Source: Megalobrama amblycephala (lineage: Eukaryota > Chordata > Actinopteri > Cypriniformes > Xenocyprididae). From it: a stretch of 64,000 nt of DNA. The first letter of the stretch is position 1. Each line of letters starts with the position of its first letter. Of the stretch, positions 1 to 12,428 are shown piece after piece. The stretch spans positions 13,495,037 to 13,559,036 of the forward strand of contig NC_063050.1 of NCBI RefSeq assembly GCF_018812025.1. The letters are read 5' to 3'. The translations under genes were made by a program, and so were the position numbers. The notes under the pieces were generated by a model that did not search any database, was not told the origin of the DNA, and saw only the letters and a program-made list of their open reading frames with translations.

Positions 1-60
1 AACAAATTATATAGTTGTTTATTATAATACGCACTGCAATTATATGTCGTCTGCCACTTT

Positions 61-2507
61 GGGGTTAGTTCACCCAAAAATGAAATTTCTGTCATCATAT
101 ACTAACCCTCATGTCATGTGGTTCCACACCTGGGGGGTATTCCAGAAAGCAGGTTATGTGACATACCTGGGTATGTTTAAGAGTAAGTAAGCGGATAACC
201 TCAACTTTCGGTTCCAAAAACGGAGGTAACTTTTAGGGTATGTAAGTAACCATAGCAACTTGCTCTCTGAACATAACCTGCTCCGGAGCAGGTTATGTTC
301 AAGGGTTAGTTAGCTTAAGAGGAATTTAGATATGTGTTATATTATCAATATGGTTATATTAATGTATCTAAATTTGTTATATAGTTACAGTTATATACAC
401 AATGTTATATTATACAATATATAAATGTTTATTCAATTCTAATATATGAATTTTATTGTCATAGCACACATGGATCTACTTCTTAATCTTTATAACAGGA
501 CATTTTCTATGCTATAATTTCTATAATAAAATACATATCATATATGTGATATTTTATTAAATAATTAGCATCAAACAAACAATATTAAGATTAAAAATTA
601 TTGCACAACCACCCAATAGGTGGTGATGTGCACCAAGTAGGTTATGTAAATCGCCATTAAACAAAAGAAGAAGAATGAAGTAGAATGGCGCGCTTTTTCT
701 TAGCGTCTGTTTCCATGGTGAATCATCGATTCGTCGCTCTGTTGAGAATGTCTTGTGTGTTAACCGGGAATATACTCTGGGTTGGCTGAACTTATTCCCG
801 GATGCATTTTTGGAACCAGCATACCTCGAGTAAGCAAGGTTTGGGTTAATCAACCGAGAGTTCAGGGTATATGTGACAGTAAGTTAACCCTGCTTTCTGG
901 AATACACCCCAGTAAGACTTTCGTTCATCTTCAGAATACAAGTAAGCAAATGGACTATGTACACGGAGCGTTCTTTAGAACTTCCGCATTAATATAATCC
1001 AGCTCGATAACTTCCGGTGAGATGTCATTTGCTGGTGTGTTGAAGGCGCTCTAAGCGATTCTGAGCGGAGTAACTTCCTGTTGACGTTCGAAGTGTTGTC
1101 AAACAAAACAGAGGCTAGCTAGACCCTCCCTCCTCCTCCTCCTCCTCCTCCCCTCCCCTCCGTGCTTCCTGAAACAGTCATGAACGCGCATTTAAAATGT
1201 AAGTAGCTTGCGTATTGACGCTGCTTGTCGGTTATTGGCTGGAGCATGTTTATTATGTTAAGTGGTCCAGGCTGCACCAGTTTGTTTTTATTGCAGTTTT
1301 CGGAGCTTGTGGCGACTACAGAGACCGCGTTTTTTTACAGTGTGTTCAGGGGACAGGCAGCTAGCGGATAGTGAGGAGATGTTTGCGGTATGTGACAAAA
1401 AAAAAAAAAAATTGGGCCTAAAAACGCGTCAAATCGCTTAGAGCGCCTTTGAGCATCAGTAGTGTATATAGTTTATAATCAGAATATAGTCACTTAAATA
1501 GTCAGGCATAGCATTAATTTAGTTATTCAAACGTAAGACAGCTTAGAAAATAAATAAATAAAGACGTACCTCAATGTTCCTCCTCGGCTAAATTCAATTC
1601 GACCATTAGTTTTCACACTTTTATGTGAAAAAAAGCTTCAAAAATTAAATATTTATTGTGCACTTTAATTAGATTAATTGAATAAAATGTGTGTTTTCAC
1701 AAGTGTGCATAAATCATTGATCTTGCGCTGCACTGACTGACAGCTGCTGTGATTACAAAGGGAGAGCGCGGTGCTCGCTTTCTGTGTAATTAATTCACAA
1801 TAAAAGTTATTGTTTTTCATAAGATTTTGTGAGTATTTCATACTTCACATTGACAAAATGTTTTTTCAAACCTAGTTATTTTATAATGTTTAATATTTAG
1901 TCAAACACGAAGTGAAAAACGTTTAGAGGAAATGGCTGATATGTGCGCAAATAAATGCTACTTTGCTGCCACCTGCTGGTTAAAGTGCTAATTACTGTCT
2001 TTTTTATTTTTAAATAAGTGTTTTTTATCAAATGTTAAATTTCCTACATTTTTAAACGTTCGGTTTTACAATGGGGACAATCTCAGAAGGATGAACAAAT
2101 TATGTTTGTGGTCATCGCATTAAAAATAACATTTAAAGTGCTGGGGAAAAAATGTGTGTGTGTGTGTGTGTGTGTGTCTAATTACAGACATGGCATTTTT
2201 AAACAGTCCCAATAGCTTCGTCTTTATTGCAATCAATAAAACTGGTTTATTGGCAAATTAGGTAAATGTAATAACTGCATTAAAATATAAATACAACATT
2301 AAAAAGTCAACCATAGATGGTTTTGTGTCGATGTACAACGACTACAGAATGAACAGCTAACAGTTCACCGGAAGTGCCCTAGCTGGCTTAACGACAACCA
2401 GGAAGTAACCCATGCATATAGTCCATTGTGCGCATGATTTAGCCTACTATTTTTTTTCCTGCATGTCATGTCCGGGGCTCCGTATTTTTGGGTGAATTAT
2501 CTCTTTA
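61..2507. repeat. Composite inverted-repeat (DNA transposon-like) block
   Basis: The left end (from about 64) reads GGTTAGTTCACCCAAAAATG and the right end (about 2486-2507) is its approximate reverse complement, ATTTTTGGGTGAATTATCTC. Inside, 950-1020 (AATGGACTATGTACAC... CTTCCGGTGA) is loosely the reverse complement of 2350-2440 (CACCGGAAGTG... CATATAGTCCATTG). 1047-1065 (AAGGCGCTCTAAGCGATT) is likewise mirrored by 1428-1448 (AATCGCTTAGAGCGCCTT). The simplest reading is a large foldback element, or several nested ones. A CCT-rich run lies at 1129-1160 and an A-tract at about 1398-1411. I see no coding sequence. Outer boundaries are uncertain because the two ends could belong to separate truncated copies. 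Confidence 0.5.
132..910. mobile_element. Palindromic MITE nested in a GGTTAGTTCACCC-type element
   Basis: The ends are inverted repeats: GGGGTATTCCAGAAAGCAGG at the left (about 135-154) and CCTGCTTTCTGGAATACACC at the right (889-908). The element splits the surrounding repeat: the flanks CCACACC (left) and AGTAAGACTTTCGTTCATC (right) join to give the CCACACC..GTAAGAC..TTCGTTCATCTTC stretch seen intact in other copies of that repeat, for example near 35268-35300 and 59560-59590. The AT-rich interior has no coding potential; the short open frames on both strands are chance. Confidence 0.7.
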
Positions 2508-3059
2508 AATGCTCGAGGTCTTAAAAGATGGATGGATTCTGATTGGCTGTCGATGTTTTTACTGAAAAAAACTTTCTGAAAGTGATTTCAACATGTTATT
2601 ATAGTCGTGGTGTACTTTCCTTTTCTTGTAGAATTAAAATGCTTGATTATTAAATCATTACAATTATCATCCTTAAGTGTGTTTTGACTTTTTTTTTTTT
2701 TTTTGGCGCTCGAACTAGTCCCCATTCAATTCCACTGTATAAAAAGATCTGTGTGAACAAATCTCGTTTTACTGTTAGGTACACAGAATATATATCGTTT
2801 GCAAAGACATGAAGGTAAGTAAATGATGACAGAAGTTTTAATTTAAAAAGAACATTTATAACGTCATGACCTATGAAAATATCAAACTGCGCTAGTGTGC
2901 ATTTTAAATTCATTCTTCCACAGAAACATGATCTTAAGTGTCCTCACATCTGCTCTTCATTAGATCCTTCCATTCACTCTAAGAATTGTCTGAATCGCTT
3001 TATTGTTGCTTTGCCGGAGTTAAAAGAATAATAAAAGGCTTCATCTGAACGTCAAATTC

Positions 3060-3349
3060 ACGGGAGCGCGCGCAGCCTCTCTCCGCTGGAGGATGATTGA
3101 CAGGAGTAGGCGGGACCAGATGGGCGGGGCTTCCTACCGGAGTGAACACGCGGTTCCGTGAGCCGTGCGCTTTTCCCCCCCAGTCCGTGCAGGCCTTTAA
3201 ACTACGCCCACACCTCGCGATTCAAGATTCACGATTCACCCTGCTTTTAACACACCCCGAATCCACAGGACACGAGACTAACCGACGGAACCCGTCACAC
3301 ATCGGCGACAGCGCTCCCGGAATACCTTCAGCCGCATCTCATACGGGTC
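3060..3349 (+). promoter_or_regulatory. mri1: mri1 promoter / 5' UTR region
   Basis: A GC-rich, CpG-containing stretch directly upstream of the mri1 start codon. It contains a GC box (GGGCGGGGC, 3122-3130) and several CGCG runs and has no TATA box, as expected for a housekeeping metabolic gene. The transcription start cannot be fixed from sequence alone. Confidence 0.55.
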
Positions 3350-6300
3350 ATGACGCTGGAAGCGATCCGGTACCGGTCCGGGTCTCTGCAGATCCTCAAC
3401 CAGCTGCTGCTGCCGCACGAGACCGTGTTCGACGAGATCCGTTCGGTGCGGGACGGATATGAGGCCATCAAGACCATGAAGGTACGGAAGGCCCGATCGA
3501 CGGATCCTCTGCCCGGTTCCGTTCACGCACGTCCGAACATCTCGATGCCGGGCAGAGGTTCCTTTGTGTCGGATCAGAGCACGGGGTCGCGCTTTGTTCG
3601 TGCGTGTGCATGTGTGATCTGCATAACCTGCGCTTGATATAAAGTCCCTGCAATTTATACCATACGAAATTAAATGATTAATCAGTACGGATCTCAGTTA
3701 ATAATGTCATTAATGAAACCCCAGTTGGCCTCTCAGATCTACTGGAATGATCCCGCACATCATTCAAAGTGTGATGAACGCTTGTGCGCATCAGGACGCG
3801 TTATTGCGTTCATTCTGCGCTATGTTTATTTAAATAATGCACGCGTGCGTCTTATTTTGTTTTCAGACATAATTGGGAACGTTAGTTTATGATTGTAAAT
3901 AATTAAAAAATATGTTCCTATAATGAAAATCAAGTAGGAACTTTACACTAACGTTATGGGAACGTTCTGCATTAGCTGGCTCTTGTTCTTGTGTTTCGAT
4001 GTGCTAATTTTTGATTTGTTTGTTTGTTTGACAGACATATTTTATCGTTCATCATTTTTTTCAGCGTCTCACACACCTTTTTAAAGTGTTACGTCAAAAG
4101 AGTTTTGTGTTCTGTTTAATTTTTGGTCGTTCACACATTTTTTTGCGTTTGGTCTGCACTTTGTTGTTAATAAATTGTTGGTCTGTGCACAAATGAGTCA
4201 CAAAGATGCTTTTGGCTGTTGTGTTTTACGATGACACTCAAGTTAAACAGTTCTGAACTTCTTGAACAAACATTTGGACGGTTAATGACCGTTGAAAAGA
4301 CGTCATGGTTGAAAAATAGTTGACCGTATCTTTAAAGGGTTAGGTCACCCAAATGAAAATGATATAATTAATTACTCACCCTCATGTTGTTCTACAACTG
4401 TAAGATCTTCGAAACACAAATTAAGATATTTTGATCAAATCCGATATGGTTCAGTGAGGCCTCTATAGACAGCAATAACTCTCCCCTTTTCAATGCCCAG
4501 AAAGCTACTAAAAACATATTTAAAACAGTTCATGTGACTACAGTGGTTCAACTTTAATATTATAAAGCTACGAGAATACTTTTTGTGTGTCAAAAAATAA
4601 CAAAATAGCGACTTTATTCCACAATAATATCCAGTGAAGGGCGATTTCAAAACACTGCTTTATGAAGCTTCGAATCTTTACAAATCTTTTGTTTTGAATC
4701 AGTGATTCAGAGCGCCAAAATCACTCGAATTCAGTAAACGAGGCTTCGTTACGTCATAAGTGTTTTGAAATGTCAATAGTTCACGTGACTTTGGCAGTTT
4801 GATACGCGCTCAGAACCACTGATTCAAAACCTAAGCTTCGAAGCTTCATGAAGCAGTGTTTTGAAATCGCCCTTCACTGGATATTATTGTGGAATAAAGT
4901 CGCTATTTTGTTATTTTTTGGCACACAAAAAGTATTTTTCGTCGCTTTATAATATTAAGGTTGAAACACTGTAGTCAAATGAACTGTTTTAAATATGTCT
5001 TTAGTAGCTTTCTGGGCATTGAAAAAGGGAGTGTTATTGCTGTCTATGGAGGCCTCACTGAGCCATAGGATTTGATCAAAAATATCTTAATTTGTGTTCC
5101 GAAGATCATGAAGAACGACATGAGGGTGAGTAATTAATGACATTATTTTCATTTTTGGGTGAACTAACCCTTTAAGGCATTTTTAGTTCTGTGAACATAT
5201 TTTTACCGATTTATGCCGTCCTACCGCGACTATTTTTTGACCAGGGACGTCTGTCCAATGTTTGCTGGGAAATAGCTACCTGTCCCGTGTGAACTGCCCA
5301 CTTATTGCTCATGCTCATGAACACGCATTGTGACATCATCAAGGTGTTGTTGCTCCAGTTTTCTTTCTTAAGCCATTCCAGTCTTGATTAATGTGGTGCA
5401 TAATTAATGTGTTGGGGTGATGGTTTTCCGGCAGCCATGTCTGCGCCTCATTAATAGTCGTTACTGCAAATATCTTGCATGAATTATTGATCAATCAGGG
5501 ATTGAGGGGCTCGGCCCTGTGCCAGGCGCTGTCACTGTCACGAGAGCTTTACTAATGGGCGGGAAGTGACAATCACGCGCAAGCGTTTAAAGGAGTAGTT
5601 CACTTTCAAATTAAAATTTCCTGATAATTTACTCACCCCCATGTCATCCAAGATGTTCATGTCTTTCTTTCTTCAGTCGAAAAGAAATTAAGGTTTTTGA
5701 TAAAAATAAAAAAAATCATTCCAGGATTTTTCTCCATATAGTGGACTTCAATGGCCTCCAAACAGTTGAAGGTCAAAATTACAGTTTCAAAGCATTCTAC
5801 ATGATCCCAGACGAGGAATAAGGGTCTTATCTAGTGAAACATTCGCTCATTTTCTTAAAACAAATTAAAATTATATACGTTTTAACCGTAAATGCTCATC
5901 TTGAACTAGCTCTCTTCTTCTTCTCTATTAGAATTCCAGCAGTGTAGACACTGCTAAGTGTATTACTGCCCTCCTCAGGTCAAAGTTTGAACTACTTGTT
6001 ATATACTTGCACTAGCATATTGTATATGACATTTTAGTTCAAACTTTAGTTCAAACTAGTTCAAAACTAGTTCAAGATGAGCATTTATGGTTACAACGTA
6101 TAAAATTTTTCTTTTTTTTTAGACAATGAGTGATGGTTTCTCTAGATAAGACCCTTATTTCTCATCTGGTATCATTTAAAGCCCTTTGAAGCTGCACTGA
6201 AACTGTAATTTTGACCTTCAACTGTTTGGAGGCCATTGAAGTCCACTATATGGAGAATAATCCTAGAATGTTTTCATCAAAAACCTTAATTTCTTTTCGA

Positions 6301-9300
6301 CTGAAGAAAGAAGGACATGAACATCTTGGATGACATGGGGGTGAGTAAATTATCAGGAAAATTTCATTTGAAAGTGAACTAATCCTTTAAGTAATGGTCA
6401 GTCGTACTTTCCATTCATCTTCTCTGATGATTCACCAAGAGTGTCTCATACAAAGATTTGAGTGTTTTCTGTTAAGAATGGTGATGTCATACTATTATTA
6501 AACCACCTATGACATCACAGTCATGTAAACCCAACAAACACTAGTCCAACGGCAACATTGCGGGCCAAAAATAGTCGAAGTAGGACGGCATAAATCGGTA
6601 AAAATATGTAACAACAGAACATTTCCATTCAGATATGTTTCATAACTTTCATTTTGGAACTATTTTTCAACCATGTTGGAGGAATGTCTTTTCAATGGTC
6701 ATTAAACGGCCAAATGTTTGCTGGGAATCAGCTCTTTGAACTAAATGATGTCATTCGAGCACTGATGTCACTGATGTCATAATTATTCATTGTTATCATA
6801 ATGACAGAAGTGCTTAAGGAATGATGACATCACTCTTACCACACACTATGTAATTTCAGCTGGAGCTGTTTAATAACCTCTGAACTGAAGTCACACTATG
6901 ACAATTTCATCGGAACTCTGAAAAGGAATTGCTGTTTTCCTCGAAAAATGTGTCCAGAAAACTCTGAAACTCAGAAAACTAATCTGTCTCACATCAGTAT
7001 GAATTAATTAATGGGACTTTTCGGTGTAATAATGTGTTTTTCCATTCCAGTGAGCTGATTTTAGACCTGAATGGAAGCGTTAAAATCATTAAAATCAATT
7101 TAAATAGATGATTTGTGAGAGCAGAGCGCATGAGGAATAATGAGAATCATTGGAGAGAGTGTGGTTCTGACTCTCTGGCGTGTGACCTTTCACCCTGCAG
7201 GTGCGCGGCGCTCCTGCCATCGCCATCGTGGGGTGCCTGAGCCTGGCGGTGGAGCTGCGGGCGGGCGCTGGGGGTGATGACCTCGTTTCCTTCATCAGGG
7301 ATTCTCTGTGCCACCTGACTTCCGCGCGACCCACGGCGGTCAACATGGGCCGAGCTGCCCGCGAGCTCATGGAGTTCACCGAGAACGAGAGCATGGAGAA
7401 AAACACAGAGCAGCTGAGAGACAGGTGACACTGATGGACGCTCACGTGAAACCGGAGTTTAACCGGCACGTGTTCGGATATTTTAATGAATCTTTGAATG
7501 ATATTCAGAGGTTTGTTGGAGGCACGTTTAATAGCAAGATATTCCAGAGCAGAAATGTTTACTCTGCTTTGTTTACTTGAGTTATGTGTGTGAAATAGTC
7601 TTAAATATGAATATAAATTCTCATCACACATTTTGTTATTTCTGGAGTGTTTGACCAGAATATGTTCAGTGGGAACTTTATATGATCGTCAAAAATGTAG
7701 CTGTTTGATGAAGTAAAACTGAGCAAAATTAGAAATAACACTATTAGCTTCTAATATATTATATTTATTTATTTAATATTTTAAACCTTTACAAATATTT
7801 AAAAAAAAAAGTATTATTTAAAATATTTCTAATTATTTACATGCAATATTTGAGACTTCCAAATTGGTTGAAATGGCAAATTATTTAAATTAATAAATTA
7901 TTATTAATATATTAAAATAATCCAACTCTTATCTACATTACAAAGCTAAAAAGCCACATAAAATCAAAATTATTTCTTTATTTAATTGATTTAAAAACTA
8001 TTTATTTCATTTATAATATTATAATATAATAAAAAATAAACTCAAATATATTGCACGTATATTTAAGTAATAAATCACACTATTACTGTTTAATATAAAT
8101 AATAAAATATTAGTTTTCCCAATCATTAACTGTTGTTTTTAAATGAAGAACATAGTGAATAAAGAGCCTTATTATTTAACTGATTTAATAACAATTTATT
8201 TCATTTATAATATTATAATTTAGAAAATAAACTTTGCCATAACAGGAATAAATTATATTTTACAACATATTCAAAAATATGTTGTATATTGAAAACAGTT
8301 ATTTTAAATTGTAATATATCACAGTATTACTGTTTGTTTTACTCTATTTATATAATAAATAAATAATATAAATCTAAATAAATATTATAATAAAAATAAT
8401 TGTTATTTTTAACTGAAGAATATATTTAATAAAGAGCCTTAAAGGAAATTATACTTGTTATTGTGTGCTTCCAAATCCACTGTTTGTCCAACTTTCACTG
8501 TGGGAGACCAATTAAATTATTTAAAATTATTTGTATGACCAGCAAAGTATAAATAATCATAACAAACATTTGCTTTCTCTGACTATTTATGTTTCTCTCT
8601 TGGCCACGCCCCTGCTGCAGCGTGATTGGCTGGATTGAGGAGATGTTGGAGCGAGACGTGAACGACAACAAAAAAATCGGCAACTACGGCGCCCAGCACA
8701 TCCTGTCTGGAGTCCCGCGAGACTCCGTCACCATCCTCACACACTGCAACACCGGCAGCCTCGCCACAGCGGGATACGGCACAGCTCTCGGTGAGTCTGC
8801 GCGCATGTTATTCATGCACTCGTGTAGAAATGATAGAAATGAATCGCTGTAACTGATCCATACAGGAGTGGTACGGTCGCTGCACTCGCTGGGACGCTTG
8901 AAGCGTTTGTACTGCACAGAGACGAGGCCCTACAACCAGGGCGCCCGACTGACGGCGTACGAGGCTGTCGCTGAAGGATTCCCGGCCACCCTCATCACAG
9001 ACAGCATGGCGGCGCTCGCCATGAGGGAGAAAGGCATCACAGGTGAGGTGACACGTGTTCACTTGAGTTTCGTTTCTGTATCAGTTCTACCAGATGTTGT
9101 TAACGTTCCTGTTTGCACACAGCTGTCGTCGTCGGAGCGGACAGGGTTGTTGCAAACGGCGACACGGCAAACAAAGTGGGCACATATCAGCTGGCCATCG
9201 CCGCGAAACATCACGGGGTACCGTTTTACGTGGCGGCGCCCAGCACGTCCTGTGATCTGAGTCTGGAGAGCGGACGAGATATCGTGATTGAGGAACGTCC

Positions 9301-10823
9301 ACCTGAGGAGCTCACCAGCATCAATGGAGTTCCTGTAGCTGCACCTGGTGAGTGTGTATAACCAGTAACACAAAAATGGCACAAATTTGGCACACTTTTC
9401 AATCCTCAAGTCGCCGACATTTACCATGATTTACTGTAATAACACTAACTGTAACCATGGTATTGTGGCATGTGAAATGCATTCATATTGAATTTTATTA
9501 TATTATTAATGGAATATAATTACTGTTTTTTTGTTTTGTTTTGTTATCAAGCTATAGCAGTTTAAGACATTGAAAATGTTAAATTGCGAATGGATATTGG
9601 AAATTGTGAATGGTGTTGCCATGGCGAGGGATTAAAATAATGTCAAAAAAAGGAAACGGGAAGAGTCTCATATCTTCTAAACAATAAATTATACACCATT
9701 TATTTCTATTTAAAATACACATATTAGAAATAAACACATTTTATTCTATTTTTTTTTTTCAATTCAAGAAGTATGTGTAAGTTAAAAATAGACAGATTGC
9801 TGCTATCTTTTTGAAATAAATGAATGAAAAAATTTTATTTCATGCATAGTATAACCACTAGATAGGTATATTTCTAAAAGTGTTGTGCAGTACTTTGGTC
9901 TCACTCGATCCTTCTCTTTCTCTTTGAGTGTGTTGATGGTTTAGAGTTTAACCCTTTTATTGCTGTGTGCATTTGCCTACATTAAAGGATAAGAAATCTC
10001 TTAGGCCTTATCCTTTTCTATATGACAGTGACAAAGTTTTATAATTAGGCTAACTAGGTAATTTAATAATGATGTTAAAGACATAAGGTGCGTTCCAATT
10101 CGCGTACTTATGCACTATTCTATGATGTTTTTAAGTATAAATAGTGCAAGTAGTGTGTTCACACTAAAAATTCCAAAAAGAAAAAGTTCACATTAAAAAA
10201 CTTGGAAGATGCACTAAATTAACGGAAAAAAAGTGTGGAATTTTGGACACTTTATGCACTCAACTGTCACAGCTTTAATTACGTAGCGGAGGGGAAGGGG
10301 CTGTCAGGCTCCAGTGTTAAATAACAAAATAACCTTATACAATTAATGCACTACACTGATGAGTACATAGTGCATAAGTGTATAGTGCGTCATTTGGGAC
10401 GCAACTATAGAGATAAATACTGGACTTACAAATGTTTGAGCTGCAAAAGATAATTTGCACTCATTTCAAAGTGACCTATGATCTATGGTATGACCTATGG
10501 GTGTGGCTATTGAGGCATATTCAAGCGAATTTAAAATAGTCTTTTTACATTTACCTGGTTTAAATGCATATTGCCCATTGTGCACAGTTGCCATATATAA
10601 TTTTTTTCTTTTTTTTGTAAATGTTCAAACCAGTAGGTTATTGCAGTGAAGAAGGGGTGAGAAAGTCAGAAAAATATGGTGTGTGTGCGTGCGTGCATGT
10701 GTGTGTGCGTGTGTGACACCACAGGGCTTAAGTGAGATTTGAAACAGAGCGGAGCTGCTTTTAATTAAACGGTTGTGATATGAGACCGAGTAAGGGAGGA
10801 ATGATCCTACATAACGTGTGAAA

Positions 10824-10859
<36 letters not shown>

Positions 10860-12428
10860 GAGTCAGAAGCATCAGATTAATTAAAGCTGCAGCGTTTAAT
10901 AGCTGCCGGCGTCTCGGGGGGGAGAGAGACAGATTACTGCATGACTCTCATGAACTCCGCTGTCTGACACACAGCGGACAAGACCAGGAGTTTGAGATGG
11001 GAACAGGACGGGAGAGCTGCACACCCCCATCCATTCATTAACTTTTTATCTGACAGAGTTTCACTGGAACTGTTACATGTCTGTTAAATTTGAAGAGAAG
11101 CACAACGTTTCAATGTGAACTGTCTATAGAGTGCAATTGTATAGCGTTACCATTAGAGAACTGTTCCTACTAGACATCTAACAGACTAATCGATTATTAA
11201 GGTCAACGAGCTCCTTTTGAAGTCCCCCTATTAAGCTATTTTAAAGGTTCCCAATTTTGTTTTGGAGTCTCCTACAATAGGTTTACATGCATCCAAGGTC
11301 AAAAAATGCTTTAATTTTCTTGTAATATACATTGCAAATGTAGTCTGAAAATGGTTTATTCGAAGTTTCAGTCTCTCTAAACCCCTCCTTGACCAATCAA
11401 AGGAGAGTAGACCATCACAAATTTGCATAATGCCAGCCTATGGTCTTCACTGGCTGCCTGCGAACAATAACGCAATCATTACTGTTCATGTCACTGTGTA
11501 TCAAGTGCTGAAGAAGCCTCCAGAGCTGAAACTCAGATATAGAAATGGACGTTTGGTTTCTGACACATGCTGTAAGCGGTCAACCAATTGCAACAGACTG
11601 GGCTGTCTGACCAATCATAGCAGAGCAGACCAATCACAACAGACTAATTTATTAATTAGTGATTTTTGACCTTGGATGCATGTAATCCTATTGTAGGAGA
11701 TACCAAAACAAAATTAGGAACCTTTAAAATGGCATAATAGAGGCACTTTAAAAACTAATAAATATGACAAACGCACAACAAAATTACTAAAACTTCTATT
11801 TTCACTTTAATTTTACTGTTATATAGAAAATACAATATAAATCAAAATAATGTAGGGCTGTCAAGCGATTAATCGCATACAAAATAAAAGTTTGAGTTTG
11901 CATAATATATGTGTGAGTAATATGTGTAAATAATATGTATATATATAAATACACACAAATTAATGTATATATTTAAGAGAAATATGTTATTTATGTACAA
12001 AAAAATGTATTTATATATAATATAAATTATATAAAAATATAAATGAATACATATACTTGTAAATATTTCTCAAATATATACATGGATGTGTTTGTATTTA
12101 TATATACATAATAATTATACACAGTACACCCACATATATCAGGCAAACTCAAACTTTTATTTTGTATGCGATTAATCGTGATTAATCGTTTGACAGCCCT
12201 AAAATAATGACAAAAACTATAATGGTATATCAGTGATACTACAATAAGGCTGTTTGTAAGGAGCTCATTCTCTCTGGTTATATCCGTGTCGTAGGGATCG
12301 ACGTGTGGAACCCGGCGTTTGACGTCACTCCTCACCAGCTGATCACGGGCGGCATCATCACCGAGCTCGGCGTGTTCCTGCCGTCTGAACTCCAGGCCGC
12401 TCTGACGGGGAGACTCACTGCTCTGTGA
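3350..12428 (+). CDS. mri1: Methylthioribose-1-phosphate isomerase (MRI1)
   Basis: Interconverts 5-methylthioribose-1-phosphate and 5-methylthioribulose-1-phosphate in the cytosolic methionine salvage pathway. Coding exons: 3350-3481, 7201-7424, 8621-8790, 8866-9042, 9123-9347, 12295-12428. All introns are GT/AG, the joined frame is open, and it gives 353 aa (human about 369). The start [18 protein letters not shown] is the conserved N terminus. The family signatures are present: [18 protein letters not shown] with the catalytic Cys near residue 161, [22 protein letters not shown], and [15 protein letters not shown] with the catalytic Asp near residue 241, followed by the C-terminal NPAFDVTP and [10 protein letters not shown]. 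It belongs to the eIF2B alpha/beta/delta-like isomerase fold. Introns 3 and 4 are under 100 bp, whereas introns 1 and 5 are swollen by transposons. No disrupting lesion is seen, so the gene looks functional. Confidence 0.95.
4334..5175. mobile_element. Foldback MITE, family A (GGTTAGTTCACCC ends)
   Basis: Nearly perfect palindrome of about 840 bp. The left half begins AAAGGGTTAGGTCACCCAAA and the right half ends TTTGGGTGAACTAACCCTTT. Inner arms also match: the GAAGGGCGATTTCAAAACAC segment (about 4637) is mirrored by GTGTTTTGAAATCGCCCTTC near 4857. It carries TCACCCTCATGT near the left end. Other copies lie at 35207-35965 and 59498-60270, and a half copy at 41265. It is non-autonomous, with no transposase. 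Confidence 0.85.
5587..6390. mobile_element. Foldback MITE, family B (TAGTTCACTTTCAAAT ends)
   Basis: Palindrome of about 800 bp. The left end reads TTAAAGGAGTAGTTCACTTT and the right end AAAGTGAACTAATCCTTTAA. Arms include TTTCTTTCTTCAGTCGAAAAG and its reverse complement near 6291-6311. A second copy, split by an insertion, lies at 54253-56050. The centre near 5930-6070 has short ATCTTGAACTAG / CTAGTTCAAGAT arms. No coding capacity. Confidence 0.85.
7625..8470. repeat. AT-rich low-complexity tract in mri1 intron 2
   Basis: About 850 bp made mostly of TTTATTTA/AATAAATTA-type sequence. It has no long open frame, no recognisable mobile-element ends and no RNA gene. Otherwise unremarkable intron. 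Confidence 0.6.
10087..10404. mobile_element. Small foldback MITE in mri1 intron 5
   Basis: The ends are imperfect inverted repeats: GGTGCGTTCCAATTCGCGTA on the left and GTGCGTCATTTGGGACGCAAC on the right. Between them are mirrored ACTTATGCACTATT and GTGCATAAGTGTATAGTGC motifs. The interior is AT-rich with no open frame. The CATTTGGGAC motif resembles the ends of the MITE at 16512-16788, suggesting related families. Confidence 0.6.
10824..10858. repeat. (GA)n microsatellite
   Basis: An uninterrupted run of GA dinucleotides in mri1 intron 5. A mixed TG/CG-TG tract lies just upstream at about 10678-10715. Confidence 0.8.
11219..11749. mobile_element. Foldback MITE in mri1 intron 5
   Basis: About 530 bp with long inverted arms: TTTTAAAGGTTCCCAATTTT near 11240 is mirrored by AATTAGGAACCTTTAAAATG near 11713, and CCAAGGTCAAAAA near 11295 by TTTTTGACCTTGG near 11664. 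The outermost bases are AGTCCCCCTATTAAGC and GCATAATAGAGGCACT. Non-autonomous; the 65-79 aa open frames inside it are chance. Confidence 0.75.
11853..12201. mobile_element. hAT-type MITE with perfect 8-bp target duplication
   Basis: 349-bp element starting TAGGGCTGTCAAGCGATTAA and ending TTAATCGTTTGACAGCCCTA. It is flanked by identical 8-bp repeats AAATAATG at 11845-11852 and 12202-12209. An 8-bp duplication together with TAGGGCTG-type ends fits the hAT superfamily. The centre is a TATA-rich palindrome. It lies 93 bp upstream of mri1 exon 6 and could affect splicing only if it forms a stable hairpin. Confidence 0.9.

Larger units (their letters stand above)
4245..6740. repeat. Outer inverted repeat enclosing two foldback MITEs (mri1 intron 1)
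   Basis: The left arm (about 4262-4330 continuing at 5175-5275) includes GGTTGAAAAATAGTT and TTTTTACCGATTTATGCCGTCC. The right arm (about 6540-6730) contains the reverse complements, GGACGGCATAAATCGGTAAAAA and AACTATTTTTCAACC, plus CATTAAACGGCCAAATGTTTG mirroring CAAACATTTGGACGGTTAATG. The left arm is interrupted by the MITE at 4334-5175, and another MITE at 5587-6390 lies in the loop. The arms are diverged, so this is an older element colonised by younger ones. No coding content. Confidence 0.7.

Noticed and set aside
1379..1392. ATGTTTGCG followed by GTATGT, a possible first coding exon
   Set aside because: Lies in a repeat block mirrored by inverted arms, and no downstream exon could be joined to it before mri1.
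7095..7631. 178-aa minus-strand open frame over mri1 exon 2
   Set aside because: Shadow of the real coding exon on the opposite strand, with no recognisable protein features.
9059..9427. 122-aa minus-strand open frame over mri1 exon 5
   Set aside because: Shadow of the coding exon, GC-rich codons only because of the plus-strand gene.
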